64,000 bases of DNA from Diphasiastrum complanatum (taxonomy: Eukaryota; Streptophyta; Lycopodiopsida; Lycopodiales; Lycopodiaceae), in the NCBI GenBank assembly GCA_029204225.1, contig CM055102.1:51144626-51208625 (forward strand), given 5' to 3'. The notes beneath the pieces are model-generated. The model saw only the letters and a list, made by a program, of their open reading frames with translations, made no database searches and was not told the DNA's origin. Both the position numbers and the translations under genes were made by a program. Position 1 is the first letter of the stretch. Every line of letters begins with the position of its first letter. This document shows positions 1 to 12,102 of the stretch, in pieces.

Positions 1-383
1 TGCCCAAGAGATTCTGGGCCGAAGCTGTCTCCACTGCAGCTTACATTCAGAACAAATGATCGACCAAAGCCGTCTCAGACAAGATAGTTCATGAGGTGTG
101 GATAGGCTCTAAGCCTTCTGTGAAGAACCTAAGAGTGTTTGGATGCGTTGCCTACGTGCAAATCCCAAAAGACACGAGGAAAAAATTGGACTTCCAAGGT
201 CTCAAGACCATCCTGATTGGATATACTTCATTTGATAATACATACAAGCTATATGATCCTGATACCCAGCAAATCTTGTATAGCCGGGATACAGTCTTTA
301 TCGAGGATCAGTTCGTTGACATCAAATGCAAGGATATTGCTCCAGGAGAACCTTCATCACCTGCCATTGACATGACTGTCTGA
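1..383 (+). pseudogene. Copia integrase, C-terminal part (degenerate)
   Basis: The translation starts at PKRFWAEAVSTAAYIQN, the usual copia integrase stretch after the catalytic core. It continues through VFGCVAYVQIP and ILIGYTSFDNTYKLYDP to SRDTVFIE, all typical of the copia integrase C-terminus that binds DNA and precedes RT. A TGA near base 58 interrupts the frame and another stop follows TV at 383. The catalytic DDE residues would lie left of the window. It belongs to the same element as the RT at 5137-6600. Confidence 0.85.
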
Positions 384-583
384 GCTTCAGGCTCAGGCGT
401 GTCTATTGTTGATCCACTTTTTGATAGCGAATCAGACAAAGACGTTGCTACCCAGCAACAAGTCCCATGAGTGGTTCATCAGTCAAATCCTTTCAAAAGA
501 TCAAGCCGAGTGCACACACAACCCACAAGGTATACTCCTGAGTCTGTATATCTCTTGATACAGGAACTGACGACAGTCGAAGA

Positions 584-1273
584 TGTGAAGAATTGCAATT
601 CTAGCTTGATCAAAAACCATGTAGAATAGTGTAAATTGTGTACATAAGTGGGTCCCACACATGTGAGGCCATGATGCCACATGGGAAACCCATCCTAATG
701 TAGTTTAGGTCAAGTCAAGAGAGTTGGTCATGTCTATTTGGTGGTCATCCCTACTTTATAGGACCTACACCTAAGTTTAAGGTGAAAATTTGACCAACTA
801 GCTACCTACCAAGCATAACTCTAGGAAATAGACTAGGGTTTCATTTTAGGTCAAGGAGAGTGAGTTAACTTCCTTATTACATGCTGGAAATCCACCTAAC
901 TTCAAGAAGGAAGTCGAATTTGCTATGTATTCCCTCTCTCCATAGTGAGAAGATAGAAAATTTTTGGAGCTCATTGGCAATCTCAAGCTAGTTCACTATG
1001 TACATTGAGTTTTTGTGATCCAAATGAGACCAAATCAATTTCTACTTGTTTCTCAGGTTGAAGGCCGTACTACAGCCTGTAGTACACACGTGTGGGCTCG
1101 GATTTCAATGTTTATCAATGCTTTTGATTGTTAGTGCTTGTTGTTTGTCAAATTGCCAATCTAGATCAACTTTTTTGTGTCTAGTTTTTTGATAGAGTGT
1201 TAAGCAAGCATTCAATCACTCTTGTGGATATTTTGTAGATCCATTTATGGTCCTAAAGTACAGTACTTTCACA
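584..1273 (+). repeat. 5' LTR of the nested copia element
   Basis: This 690-bp repeat begins TGTGAAGAATTG and ends ACTTTCACA. It matches 4439-5128 at 682 of 690 positions by eye. An internal palindrome-like stretch lies around CTACAGCCTGTAG and ACACGTGTG (about 1069-1092). A diverged relative of this LTR is seen at about 15300-15780. Confidence 0.95.
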
Positions 1274-1286
1274 TGGTATCAGAGCC
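1274..1286 (+). promoter_or_regulatory. Primer binding site, tRNA-Met type
   Basis: TGGTATCAGAGCC follows the 5' LTR directly. It is complementary to the 3' end of plant initiator tRNA-Met, the usual primer for copia and chromovirus minus-strand DNA synthesis. Confidence 0.93.
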
Positions 1287-2079
1287 AAGTACAAGAGCAT
1301 AAGCCATTGATCTAATGCAAATCCATTTTTAGCAAGTTTTGGTGCTAAAGGCTAGTATTGAGAGGGCAAGCTAGAATCTTGATTTTGGTGAGGAGATTTG
1401 ATCCCAAACTTGGTAGGGGTCCAAATCCGTACTGTCCACATGTGTGGGCACCTCTGAACCTGCATTTAATGCATGGTATTCATTTGATCCAAAAAAATTC
1501 AATTTGTGAGCTATTGGTGTAATTTTTGGTGGAGATCCTAGGATAATCTACCAAGATCATTTGCCATTGATTAGATTTGAATTTGTTTCATGGAATCTAA
1601 TTAATCTAGGCTGAGTTCAAGTCCTATTAAGGTTAAAAACAGGTCTTGAAAGTACACCAAGAAGAAAGAAAGAGATTAAGTCATTTTTTTGGTCCAAAAA
1701 TAGCCAAATTTGGCAAGATTTGATTGTAAGTAGATTTCACATCATCTTATCTTCATTCCAACTTTGTGAGGGAGTGCTAGAACTGAGATTATAAGTCCAT
1801 TTGTTGGATTAGAAATCTAATTTGAGTGAAAAACTACAAGAGAGAGACCTTAGTGAGTTTCTAGAGACAATCAAATCCATTTCTTGGCAAGATTTGTTTG
1901 AAAGTAGTTTTCACTTCATCTTATTTTCATTCTAGCTTTGTGAGGGAGTGATAGAACTGTGATTATAAGTCCATTTGTTGGATTAGAAATCAAATTTGAG
2001 TGAAACACTGCAAGTGTGAGACCTTTGTGAGTTTCAAGTCAATCAAATCTATTTCTTGTTTGTAGAAGTCACTAGTAAG
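1287..2079 (+). other. Untranslated leader of the nested copia element with a 174-bp tandem repeat
   Basis: No coding sequence was seen between the primer site and gag. The stretch holds a diverged tandem duplication starting near 1711 and again near 1885 (period 174; each unit contains TGTGAGGGAGTG and TCCATTTGTTGGATTAG). A third partial unit runs into the gag start. Confidence 0.7.
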
Positions 2080-4228
2080 ATGGGATCTGCTAGAGCATAC
2101 CTTCTAGAAGCTAGTGAGAAGTTGAATTCTACAAATTATGCTATTTGGAAGGTTAGAATGGAGTCACTCTTAGTGCTCCAAGACCTTTATGAGTTCTTGA
2201 TTGAAGATGAAGATGAACCTCTAGGTGCACAGGAGTTAGCTAGATACAAGAAGAGATCTAGGCTTGCACTTCATTGTGTGAAGATGAATGTGAGCAATGA
2301 TTTGTTGAGAGAAGTATCAGCTTGTACTAATGCTAAAGAGGCTTGGGAGTCTTTAAAATCAATCTATGAGTCTAGCAACACTTCTAGAGTTCTTATGCTT
2401 AGAAATCAAATTTTGCAAAGCATGAGGAGAAGTGAGGAGAGTGCACAGGATTATGTACTCAGAATCAAGTCTCTAAATAGGGAGTTGGCTTCCATTGGAG
2501 AGAAATTCATGATGGAGAGCTTGTACAAATTGTCCTTAATGGTCTAGGAGATGACTTTGCAAATTTGGTCCAAAGTTTTGCCATCCAAGACACTTTGCCA
2601 ACTATAGAAAAACTTCATAGTGTATTAGTGGTTGAAGAGTGTAGGATGCTCCATGCAAAATCTAGGATGAGTTCCTTGTCGTTGCAGGATGGTGATGAGA
2701 AAGCCAATTTCTCATTCAAGGGCAAAAAGAAGACCAATGGAAAGAAGAAGCATCCAAAGGAGGCCAAAGAAGAGGATGATGCATCAAGCTCAAAGGACAA
2801 GTCAAAGTAGAAATGCTTCTTTTGTGGAAGGGGCATTATGCATCTGAATGCTACAAGAGGCTAAGAGCACAAGTGGAGGAGGACAAACAAGGAAACCTTG
2901 CAAAGGAGGAGGAGGATGAAGTAGATGTATTCTTGATGGCATCTACATCCTCACCAACAAGCAATAGCAATTCAAGAGACAATTGGTGGATCGACAGTGG
3001 GGCTAGCTCCCACATGTCTTGTGAAAAGGACTTTTTCTCAACCTTACACTCTTTCAATGATGCTAAAAAGTTTGTCTTTACTGCAAATGATGAAGAGTGT
3101 AGGATAGATGGTGTTGGCACCATCTCTTTGTATCTAGAATCCTCAAAATGCATGGATCTAGAAAATGTCCTTTATGTACCATCAATCACCAAGAATATGC
3201 TTAGTGTTGGTCTACTCTTAGAAAATGGTTTGGATGTCCACTTTAAGCATGGTGTTTGCTTCATCTTGAAGAATGATGTTTGCATTGCAAAGGGATTTAA
3301 ACATGGAAGATTGTTTAAGTTGGAAGCTAGTGTTGCTTTTGAAAGAATGAGCTTGGCAAAGGAGGAGATCACTCAAGAGGAGATCTTGGCAAAGTGTGAT
3401 CTTGCTTGCATTGAGGAGGAGCATCAAAAGGAGGAAGATCTTGAGGATCAGCCTCAAAGCATGAGAGTTCCAAGGGAGTCCTCAATGACAATGTCCGAGT
3501 CATCAAATTGCATGCAAATTGTCCGTTCAAGTGTGCATCTTGCAAGGGGGGTGAGCATTGGAGAGTCTACTATCTTTGAATACTTTTTGGAAAGTATTAG
3601 TAGACATGAGGTGACTTGTTTCTTACCTTTAAGATTCATGGTGTTTATTACTTTGTATGACAAGACAATGAAATGGGATGCTTTGAAATCTACATTTGTT
3701 GTGGATAAAGCAATTTCATTGGATAAGTATTTTTGTAATAGTTTGAATAGTGTCATAAAAGATGAAACATCATTTGTATTGGAAATCTTTGGGTCCACAT
3801 GCTTTGAGCATGATCATTCCAATGTAAGGACCAAAGATTATCCTATTTCAATGATAGGAATAATGGTAGTGTTTTGCTCTTCAAGTAGAGATTGTAGAAT
3901 CTACTTGTTTTCAGCCAAAGAATTTGTCAATGGTGGAAATGTGATCTTTCAAGAGTGGAAGATTTGTAAACTTGAAGAAGCACCTTTGGATCAACACCTT
4001 ATTCAATTCATTGATGGTTTGAAGTCAATTCAAGTGGAGGAGCAAGCTCAAGACCCGAGGACTCCAAGAAGAACCTTGAGTATCAAGATGGAGCCATCTA
4101 GGCTCAATCATATGGATCAAGCAAGACAAGTTGTCTTTGGCAACATTATTTATGCACTTAATATTTTAATTGATGTATCTTCAAGTGCACAAAATGCCTT
4201 GGAATCCATGGCTTGGCATGATGTTTAG
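2080..4228 (+). pseudogene. Copia gag-protease gene with frameshifts; pol core deleted
   Basis: Gag starts at MGSARAYLLEASEKL (2080). It shows the copia UBN2-type gag core (YAIWKVRMESLL, then SLKSIYESSNTSRVLMLRNQI). The frame shifts near 2510, meets a stop at 2808, and shifts again inside the CCHC knuckle (CFFC, then GHYASEC) near 2830. It then stays open to 4228. That last part carries the protease motif WWIDSGASSHM (about 2987-3019) and a stretch LYVPSITKNMLSVG typical of the region after it. A degenerate integrase tail follows (SRDCRIYLFSAKEF, VIFQEW, about 3885-3960). The pre-integrase LWHKRLGH block, integrase core and RT are absent. A relative at 16160-16590 still has that block after ITQ. 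Confidence 0.85.
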
Positions 4229-4425
4229 TTTTGAAGTGTGCTACATGTATATAGACACATTTATGGAACATCTTGTAAGGGATCCTCTAAGAGGTGATGA
4301 AAGATCCTTCATGGACATCATTCTCTATTGGAGTCTCAAAAGTTCCTTCTTTGTAGCTGGATTTTTTAGACACTTCTAAAAGCTTTCATTGATCTATCAA
4401 GAGAGTTGTAAATAGATCAAGCTAA

Positions 4426-4438
4426 ATTTGAGGAGGAG
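4426..4438 (+). promoter_or_regulatory. Polypurine tract of the nested copia element
   Basis: A purine-rich run ending GAGGAGGAG sits directly against the 3' LTR start. This is the expected place for the plus-strand primer. Confidence 0.8.
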
Positions 4439-5128
4439 TGTGAAGAATTGCAATTCTAGCTTGATCAAAAACCATGTAGAATAGTGTAAATTGTGTACAT
4501 AAGTGGGTCCCACACATGTGAGGCCATGATGCCACATGGGAAACCCATCCTAATGTAGTTTAGGTCAAGTCAAGAGAGTTGGTCATGTCTATTTGGTGGC
4601 CATCCCTACTTTATAGGACCTACACCTAAGTTTAAGGTGAAAATTTGACCAACTAGCTACCTAGCAAGCATAACTCTAGGAAATAGACTAGGGTTTCATT
4701 TTAGGTCAAGGAGAGTGAGTTAACTTCCTTATTACATGCTGGAAATCCACCTAACTTCAAGAAGGAAGTCGAATTTGCTATGTATTCCCTCTCTCCATAG
4801 TGAGAAGATAGAAAAATTTTGGAGCTCATTGGCAATCTCAAGCTAGTTCACTATGTACATTGAGTTTTTGTGATCCAAATGAGATCAAATCAATTTCTAC
4901 TTGTTTCTCAGGTTGAAGGCCATACTACAGCCTGTAGTACACACGTGTGGGCTCGGATTTCAATGTTTATCAATGCTTTTGATTGTTAGTGCTTGTTGTT
5001 TGTCAAATTGCCAATCTAGATCAACTTTTTTGTGTCTAGTTTTTTTATAGAGTGTTAAGCAAGCATCCAATCACTCTTGTGGATCTTTTGTAGATCCATT
5101 TATGGTCCTAAAGTACAGTACTTTCACA
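4439..5128 (+). repeat. 3' LTR of the nested copia element
   Basis: This 690-bp copy of 584-1273 has 8 substitutions (mostly transitions) and no length change. It ends ACTTTCACA and is followed by the GAAGA duplication. Confidence 0.95.
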
Positions 5129-5136
5129 GAAGATGC

Positions 5137-6600
5137 ACTCAACCAACCAGACTCTGATCTCTAGAGTTAAGCTATGGACAGAGAGTATTCCTCTCTGATC
5201 AAGAACCAGACGTGGTCACTAGTCAAAGCTCCTATTGGCTGCAATATCATTGATTGCAAATGGATCTTTAAGATCAAATACCATGCCAACGGAGCAATCG
5301 ATCGTAGGAAGGCAAGAATGGTAGCACGAGGATTCACTCATATCCCCAACATCGACTACATCGAGACTTTCAGTCTAATAGTCAAGCATTTGTCGATCCG
5401 GACACTCCTGTCTTATGCTACAACTGCCGACCTTAAAGTACATCAACTTGATGTACAAACAGCCTATCTGAATGGAGTTATACAAGAAGACATCTACATG
5501 ATCCAGCCCAAAAAATACTTTCTGAAAGGTATGAAGAATCATGTCTGTAAACTCTACAAAGCACTTTATGGCTTGAAACAGTCTACCAGAGCTTGATTTC
5601 AGAGGATTAACACATTCCTCATCGAACAAGGATTCAAACCAAGCACTGCTGATTGCAACATCTATTCCAAGTCAGTGCAGCAATCCTTCATTATCATCAC
5701 CTTATACGTGGATGGTATGTTGCTCTTCAGCAACAATACCAATTTGGTCAAGGATTCTAAGCAGATGCAATTTTCAGAGTTCGACATGACTGATCTGGGT
5801 GAAGCTCACTTCTCTCTGGGCATTAAGATCCACAAAGACAGAGCAAGATGACTGATTTACATCACTCAACAAAGGTATCTTCACAATGTTCTTAACAGAT
5901 ACAATCTAATGAATTGTAAATTAGCTCACTCACCAATGAATTCAGGCCTGCATTTGTCAAAGGACCAATGTCCCCAGACCAAGCTTGAAGAGGAGCATTT
6001 GAGAGAGTATCCTTATTGATCGATACTTGGATCTCTCATGTACGTAATGGTCTGTACAAAACCAGATATCTCTTTTGTAGTAAGCTCACTTAGCCAATAT
6101 ATGGCTAATCCCGGCATTACCCATTGGAAGGCTTTCATAAGAGTCATGAGATATATTCAAGCTACTATGGACCAGTGCATCTGCTATGGAGATGTTAGCA
6201 ACGACAATCTTCATCAGCTCAGTGGATATTCTGATGCAAGCTGGGGAGGAGATGTAGACAATCGTAAGTCCACATCTGGATTTACATTCTTCTTCAATGG
6301 CGGTCCTATCTCATGGAACGATCGTAAGCAAACCTCTATCGCACTTTCTTCTACAAAAGCAGAATACATTTGTGCCTCTCAATCTATCAAGGAAGCGTTT
6401 TGGTTGAGAAATTTACTGTCAGACATTAATCTATATCAATACAACACTACAATTTTATTATGTGATAATCAGAGTGCTATTGCCTTATCAGCCAATCTTA
6501 GATTTCACTCTAGGAGTAAGCACATTGAAATCAAATATCACTACATCAGGGGCAAGGTTCTCAACAAGGAGGTGAGCTTAACGTACTGCAGAACGTAGGA
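5137..6600 (+). pseudogene. Copia reverse transcriptase and RNase H (degenerate)
   Basis: RT begins at MDREYSSLIKNQTWSLV and continues with CKWIFKIKYHANGAIDRRKAR, HQLDVQTAYLNG and LYGLKQS, all copia RT landmarks. The active-site block is altered: the usual YVDDM reads YVDGM (near 5706-5720). Stops follow at 5597, 5848 and 6018. RNase H is recognisable from about 6038 (KPDISFVVSSLSQYMANPG, YSDASWGGD, LSSTKAEY) to RSKHIEIKYHYIRGK near 6560. It is part of the outer copia element and lies between the nested insertion and the 3' LTR. Confidence 0.88.
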
Positions 6601-6710
6601 CATGGTTGCAAATATATTCACGAAGGCATTAAGTGTTAATGCACACAACAAATTTTCTGCATTGCTTAGTATGAAGATCAAGGCATTCACGGATCTAGAT
6701 TAAGAGGGAG

Positions 6711-7964
6711 TGTTGGATTTATCTCCTCTACTCTCCTAAATCCTATTTTAATCTGCCTCCATTCATGCTGCATTTTTTCTCATGTTGTCGCGCAGTCTGC
6801 ATATTTATATGTAAAATAAGACAGACGAATAAAATGCAATTGTCTGCATAAATACAAGTAAATTCTCATAGGCAAAAAAAAAAAAAGACGAAAAACGTGA
6901 CATTGTGTTTTTTCACGTGATTTGTGACAGACGAAAAAGGCGACACTGCCTTACAAAATGTCGAAGGTGACCTAGAAAAAGTGAAGGCACCCTGTAAATC
7001 AAATCCTAAGGCATTTCGTCAGAGTGTCACATTTTTCGCATCTTCACCAATGTTCATTTCAGCAAAAGCTGATGTCGCAGCTTTTTCACGCTCATCCCAT
7101 GCAACTGTGCTAACACATTTGACAACGACAGCAACCACCCACGATCTCCAACAGGCAGCACATCCACTTTGTACTTTCTTCATCTGCACACCTGTAAAAT
7201 TATGTATATATGTTGGATACCATCTATTTATCTAGTGTGTATAAAATAATAGTATCAAAAGCTTATCAGAAATAGACAAAGTAGATGTCTTGCGCATTGA
7301 TTCTTTTGTATTGTCAGTAATAGGTTCATTCCTTTTACAGAGTGAATTAGCTTTGTAGAGCACGCGGTTTCGTCCGCTATTGTCTTGTGCTCCACAGCAT
7401 TATTGACATGTATATTTTGCTATACTTAATCTGATAACAACTGTGTTTTTTTGTGTTCAGATTTGTGTCGATATTGCTATGCTTTTCTTCATTCTGTCTG
7501 ACTCTCTTGTTGCTCAATTTGGTAATCTATTCTTAGCAAATTATTATTAGTCTAGTTGTTGATGACTAATATTTAGTCTTGCCTTTCACAACTAATTTCG
7601 CGACTGATTATCAGTCGACCTCAGTCTAGCTTAGCTGATCATGAATCATTCACGACTAATAATTTGTCTAGTTGTTCGCGACAAATTATTCTTCTGATGT
7701 TTTGTTAAATGTTTGCCTACATAATCAGATCGACCGTGATTTCTATCACTAACGTTCTATTTGTTCCTTGATAGGCGTAGTCATGCTTAGGGAAAGAGTA
7801 ATATAGCTCATTCCATTGTGCACGAACACTTTTTGTTCGAGTTCGTTTCTCGTTCGAGTTTCGAGTTCGCTTATCGTTCGTGTTTTGAGTTCGCTTCTTT
7901 TCGTGTTCGTTTTCTTTTTTAGCTATTTTTGTTTCTCACACTCACACACTCTCTTTCTCCAACA
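6711..7964 (+). repeat. 3' LTR of the outer copia element, about 1254 bp
   Basis: The polypurine run AAGAGGGAG (6702-6710) is followed by TGTTGGA at 6711. The matching inverted end TCCAACA lies at 7958-7964, and gypsy-derived coding sequence starts directly after it. A 7-bp perfect terminal inverted repeat and the position after RNase H support both ends. The 5' LTR is outside the window, so the length is inferred from one copy. A TATA-like TATAAAATA lies near 7240. Confidence 0.75.
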
Positions 7965-7965
7965 A

Positions 7966-8235
7966 AATAGTGATGAGAAATGGCAAGGCTCTTATTCTAG
8001 CTTGTGAAGTGCTGTGAAAGAGGATCTCGCATCTCTGTCACGATAGCCCTAGTGCTGGTCATCCTGGTGTGGATAGGACCTATGAGTTGATACGACATAA
8101 CTTTTGGTGGTCTAGACTTAATAAAGGAGCAGACCATTATGTGACACATTAAGTGTCAAGTTAATAAGGCTGAAAGGATTAAAGTGTCTGGATTATTACA
8201 CCTGAGTGTTGATCTGTTTGAAACTAGCAAAGGAG
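7966..8235 (+). pseudogene. Gypsy integrase fragment (HHCC zinc-binding region)
   Basis: One frame reads HLCHDSPSAGHPGVDRTYEL, then IRHNFWWSRLNKGADHYV, then VNKAERIKVSGLLH after a stop. This is the N-terminal zinc-binding domain of chromovirus integrase. The outer copia element appears to have inserted into it. No other gypsy domain is attached. Confidence 0.8.
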
Positions 8236-9139
8236 GTGTTTTGAGGTAGTGGAGACCTCAGACAGCCTCTAAGGGCTTGACACAACATCACCTATACCAA
8301 AGAATCACAAAAAACCATGAAATCTGCAATTTTGGAGGGAAAAAGTGAGAAAAATACCATTAGATTTTGATTTCTCACAAACGACTAGAAACCAACTCTC
8401 ACACAACTGGCAGGGGGACATTGTCCCAATCCTGCATAGAAGCCTACAAAATTTACTTCCCAATAGATCTCCAAAAAAATCAAAAAATCAAAAAAAAATT
8501 CAAAAAACCCTTGTAAAAATCAAGTTTTGCATGTTCATTGTTAAAAATATAATGAAACCACCAACAAAAATGCGATTTCTTTGTACTTTCAAAGGCTATA
8601 CTAGGTTGATAAAGTAGTCTTCTCAACTTTTGTAGGGCCATTACAAAACACACAAATTTTGGCTTATAAGTTTCAATAAGTGCTTTCTAATTTTGAATTT
8701 TTTATCATATTATTAATACTTACAGGCTAGTCCACAAGGATCTAAACCCACAACATAAGTCTCTTTGCTTTTCAAAGGCCACACTATATGAATTTACACT
8801 TTTTGAGGTTAATTTTTGCCAGATTTGTCATTCAACAGATCAAGTGTGTTTTGTTTACACCAAGTTCATAAAGGCTATATAGCTCACATGAAAAGACAAT
8901 TGTACTGATCCCAATATGTTTTAAAAGGATAATGTTGCAATCATCTTGTTAGATATAGTTAATTTGAGCACATGAACATCAAAACTCTCTACTCTTTAGA
9001 GTAAAAGCTTCTTTTTCATTGGCATATTTCAAATTTTAATTTTTCATCATGAGCCTATTAATACATTTTAAGTGCATCTTATTCTTACATGAAATAAAAG
9101 CTTAAAAGTTACACCTGAACATGATGATTCATATTGTAT

Positions 9140-9249
9140 TATGGAATGAGCTAGGTATATGACATTTTGCCCGGTAAAGAGTCGTAGGCGAGGCCCGGAG
9201 GGGCCAAGACTATGACGCTTTATTGGGCAGAATGTCATCTGCATTCCAT
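9140..9249. repeat. Imperfect foldback with GC-rich centre
   Basis: The left arm (ATGGAATG, then ATGACATTTTGCCC, TAAAGAGTCGTAG, GGCCC) pairs with the right arm read backwards (ATGGAATG, ATGACATTCTGCCC, TAAAGCGTCATAG, GGCCC). The arms are about 50 bases and meet at a GGAG loop. It stands out as a GC-rich island in AT-rich DNA. It could be a foldback-type MITE or a small-RNA precursor; no flanking duplication was resolved. Confidence 0.75.
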
Positions 9250-10124
9250 TGCATATAGGATAGTGGCTGATTCTTCACATGACCATTATATAATAGAATC
9301 TGCATTTGAAAAATATAATCAATGTTTTCAAAACTGAGTCTTTTTCATAGGCCCATTATGAAGCAGAATTTGCATCTACAAAACATAATCACCTCAAAAA
9401 TGGTGGATCGCCCATTCTGCTTTTAAGTAGTCTGAAATATGGGCAAAATATGTGGCAACTATTTTTTGTATGAGTAAGCTAGAACATTAAAGAAAGAGAC
9501 AAATAAAATTGACATATATATCTAGTAGAAATTGTTTCTTAACCATGGTTTTGACATAAACTAACTATGGTATTCAAACATGAATATCCAATGTTCATAT
9601 GTGACTAATTTTCATAAAAACCTAATGAAAACTATGAAAAATACTAGATAGTTGAAAAACACTACTTGGTTGTGAATGCTTGTAACTTCATGGTGGCATA
9701 AAATGCTTTGATAATAGCTTATAACAAGTGTTTTAAAAAGTCCTTCTATTGGGTATAAAGAATGGGATCCTAGTTTTGGAAAGGGTTGCAACTTCATGAA
9801 GAAAACACATTGAAAATGGATATGCATAAGAATCCATCTGTTATGTGTAAAAGATACGTGAGTTAGGAAATATCATTAGACTACAAAGTCCACCTTTTTT
9901 CTAGCTTAAGGTTTATGCACTATAGGCTAATTTCACGTGCACATTGCCATGTTTGTTAATGGTTTAGGGCAAAATTGAAATGGTTTTTTTTTTTCTTGTT
10001 GCCATGTAAATATTTACAAAAACTTATGCTTTGTGACCATGTTTGACTTAACTAAAATGATAGTTTCTTCTGTATGTAAATTGAATGTGTATACATTAAA
10101 GTAATGCATGTCTTTGTTGTATAG

Positions 10125-10144
10125 GTGTGTGTGTGTGTGTGTGT
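10125..10144. repeat. (GT)10 microsatellite
   Basis: Uninterrupted GT repeat. Confidence 0.9.
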
Positions 10145-12102
10145 AGAAGGAGAAGTATGGTGTACTCGATACTTCATTTATCAACAATCTACAATATTGA
10201 ATGATCGTTGGAAGCAATCAAGCATATTTGGCGTGCATAACTAAAACTCTATATCACAAATAATGATTGTGTGGACCATTAATGTGGATTCAACACAAAC
10301 AAATTCATTTATCATCTAGCACGAATCATGTCACATGCTTAAGAGGTTAAGATGTCAAGTTTCAACCATAATCAACTGAAATTATTCTCTATAGAAAGAT
10401 ATTTTTTGGGCTCCTTCTAAACAATATTATTGAAAAGTAGGAATATTTCAAGAACATGCTTGTGAACATATACAAAGACATGTTTCACTCTTACCTTCTA
10501 TGTCATTTGACAAATGACAATTTCAACCTGATCACATATTGACTATAATTAAAAAGTTGAAAGGCTAGTTGATTCACATGTTTTAGATTGTATCATAAGA
10601 GTTACAAGGAGGTCACTTCATTGGATCAATAATGTTTACCTTCATAATGAAAAAATAATAACATCACATCAACAAACATGTGGAAAATATTAATACTTAA
10701 TTGAGAGTTCATGCATCTATTTGAAACTATTACTTGATTATTATATTTGAACTATATATAAAAAACTCTTACTGTTTGATAATTATGTGTAGAATATTGA
10801 GGTCTTTATTTCTTAACGAAAGGTGTTTAATGACCTCATTCATATTGTAAGTTTATGTAAAAAGTTGTTCCTTGCCTCCTATCTAAAAGTTTTAAAATGA
10901 AGATATAGCATTATTGTAATATCCAAAGCAAAGAACAAATACCCACATAATTAAAAGAATAAAGCATCACAACATTTACAATGTAGATGATGGAAATGAA
11001 GTTCTAGGTGAGAATCTAAAAGACCCTTCCAATATATACCTCTAAGACTCATCAACACAAAATTATATATGGGTGGAACCTCTTCTCAAATGTATGAAAA
11101 TCAATTAACAACAAAAGATATTAGATGATGTCTGAATTGGAGTAATGCAAAGCCATTACTAACCATAATTATAAATTGGATCCACAAAACAAAACAAAAA
11201 ATATGGTGAAAATGTTATCCCTTTAAAATCAATCTCCCATTTAAAGATCCAATAGAAAATCAAATAAATTAAATTTGAAGTTATTCCTACTTCTCCTAGT
11301 CTCATTTCTAGTAAAATAAGTTAAAATTATCACTCAAAAAAATTACATTCATATTCAATTCTAATGTTTCTATCATTGCATTAAGGTACATAACTTTTTT
11401 TTTTCATAAATATATCTATAAAACACTATTTAGTCAAATAAAAATCCAACTTATTTTATATGTTATCTCAAATGTAGCTATTAAGTAGCATTTTCAACTT
11501 TCTTGATATGAAGGTAAACAAAAGAAATTTGATTGTATTCCTTGATCAAATTATGTTTGTTTCTAGATTGATTCAATACACACATGAGAATTCAATGTCA
11601 GATTTTCAACCCTTTTGATTCAAAATTCAATTGTCAATGCATCATATTAAGTTCCCAATTATTGTTATCTGTTTTTTACCTATTTTATTTCTCTATTGGA
11701 GCTATAGTTAAACCTCTTCTATAACATCTAAAAGAATATTTTTTTATCTTTTTTTTTTAAACATACATTGGAAACATAGCAATATTTCATGAATTGGAAT
11801 AAGAACCCCTATCATTTGAATCAAGCAAAGAGAAACAATAACCAAAGCAGCCCCTTAAATCAAACATTTGTTTCATTAGCATCTTCAAATAAGCAATGGT
11901 CTACCAGATAGTTAGATGCCTCCAAGTTTATCCCTATAAAAGATCATACGGTAGTAAGAAAAGAACAATTGATCATCAATACTCACAATATGTCAACACA
12001 AGAGGTGTGAGGGTATAGATATACTCTCCCAAACCTTAGCAACCATACAATATGAGAATCTCCCTCCTAGGATATTAAATATTCAACATGTTTGTCATGT
12101 GT

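Larger units (their letters stand above)
584..5128 (+). mobile_element. Young non-autonomous copia element (gag-protease, no RT), 4545 bp
   Basis: The element has two 690-bp LTRs (584-1273 and 4439-5128), each starting TG and ending CA. It also has a tRNA-Met type primer site (1274-1286), a polypurine tract before the 3' LTR and a 5-bp target duplication. I count 8 substitutions and no indels between the LTRs, about 1.2 percent, so insertion was recent. The interior carries gag, a zinc knuckle, a protease-like domain and an integrase C-terminal scrap. The integrase core, reverse transcriptase and RNase H are missing, so mobilisation would need proteins from another element. It inserted into an older copia element in the same orientation. 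Confidence 0.95.
579..5133. repeat. 5-bp target site duplication GAAGA around the nested copia element
   Basis: GAAGA at 579-583 immediately precedes the 5' LTR and GAAGA at 5129-5133 immediately follows the 3' LTR. A 5-bp duplication is the norm for LTR retrotransposon integration and proves that 584-5128 is one insertion event. Confidence 0.92.
1..7964 (+). mobile_element. Decayed Ty1/copia element, 5' part outside window, split by a younger insertion
   Basis: Seen: the C-terminal half of a copia integrase (1-383), a copia RT and RNase H (5137-6600), a polypurine tract (6701-6710) and a 3' LTR (6711-7964). The segment 584-5128 is a separate element with its own LTRs. If it is removed, the linker between integrase and RT reads on across the target duplication into the residues VEDALNQPDSD. 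The 5' LTR, gag and protease would lie left of the window. Several in-frame stops (for example at base 58 and near 5597) show that the element is dead. The order integrase before RT defines the copia superfamily. Confidence 0.9.
8240..12090. other. AT-rich intergenic DNA without a recognised gene
   Basis: Short ORFs in this stretch have no protein-like composition and no family was recognised. It contains the foldback at 9140-9249, a (GT)10 run at 10125-10144 and homopolymer A/T tracts. It looks like old decayed intergenic sequence. Confidence 0.6.

Noticed and set aside
1274-1286. TGGTATCAGAGCC motifs as tRNA genes
   Set aside because: They are primer sites complementary to the tRNA 3' end, next to LTR ends; no tRNA cloverleaf is present.
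3454-3798. Antisense frames in the nested copia element
   Set aside because: Shadows of the gag-pol frame.
584-5128. CRISPR or satellite interpretation of the long repeats
   Set aside because: The repeats are LTRs with primer site, polypurine tract and 5-bp target duplication; the window is plant nuclear DNA.
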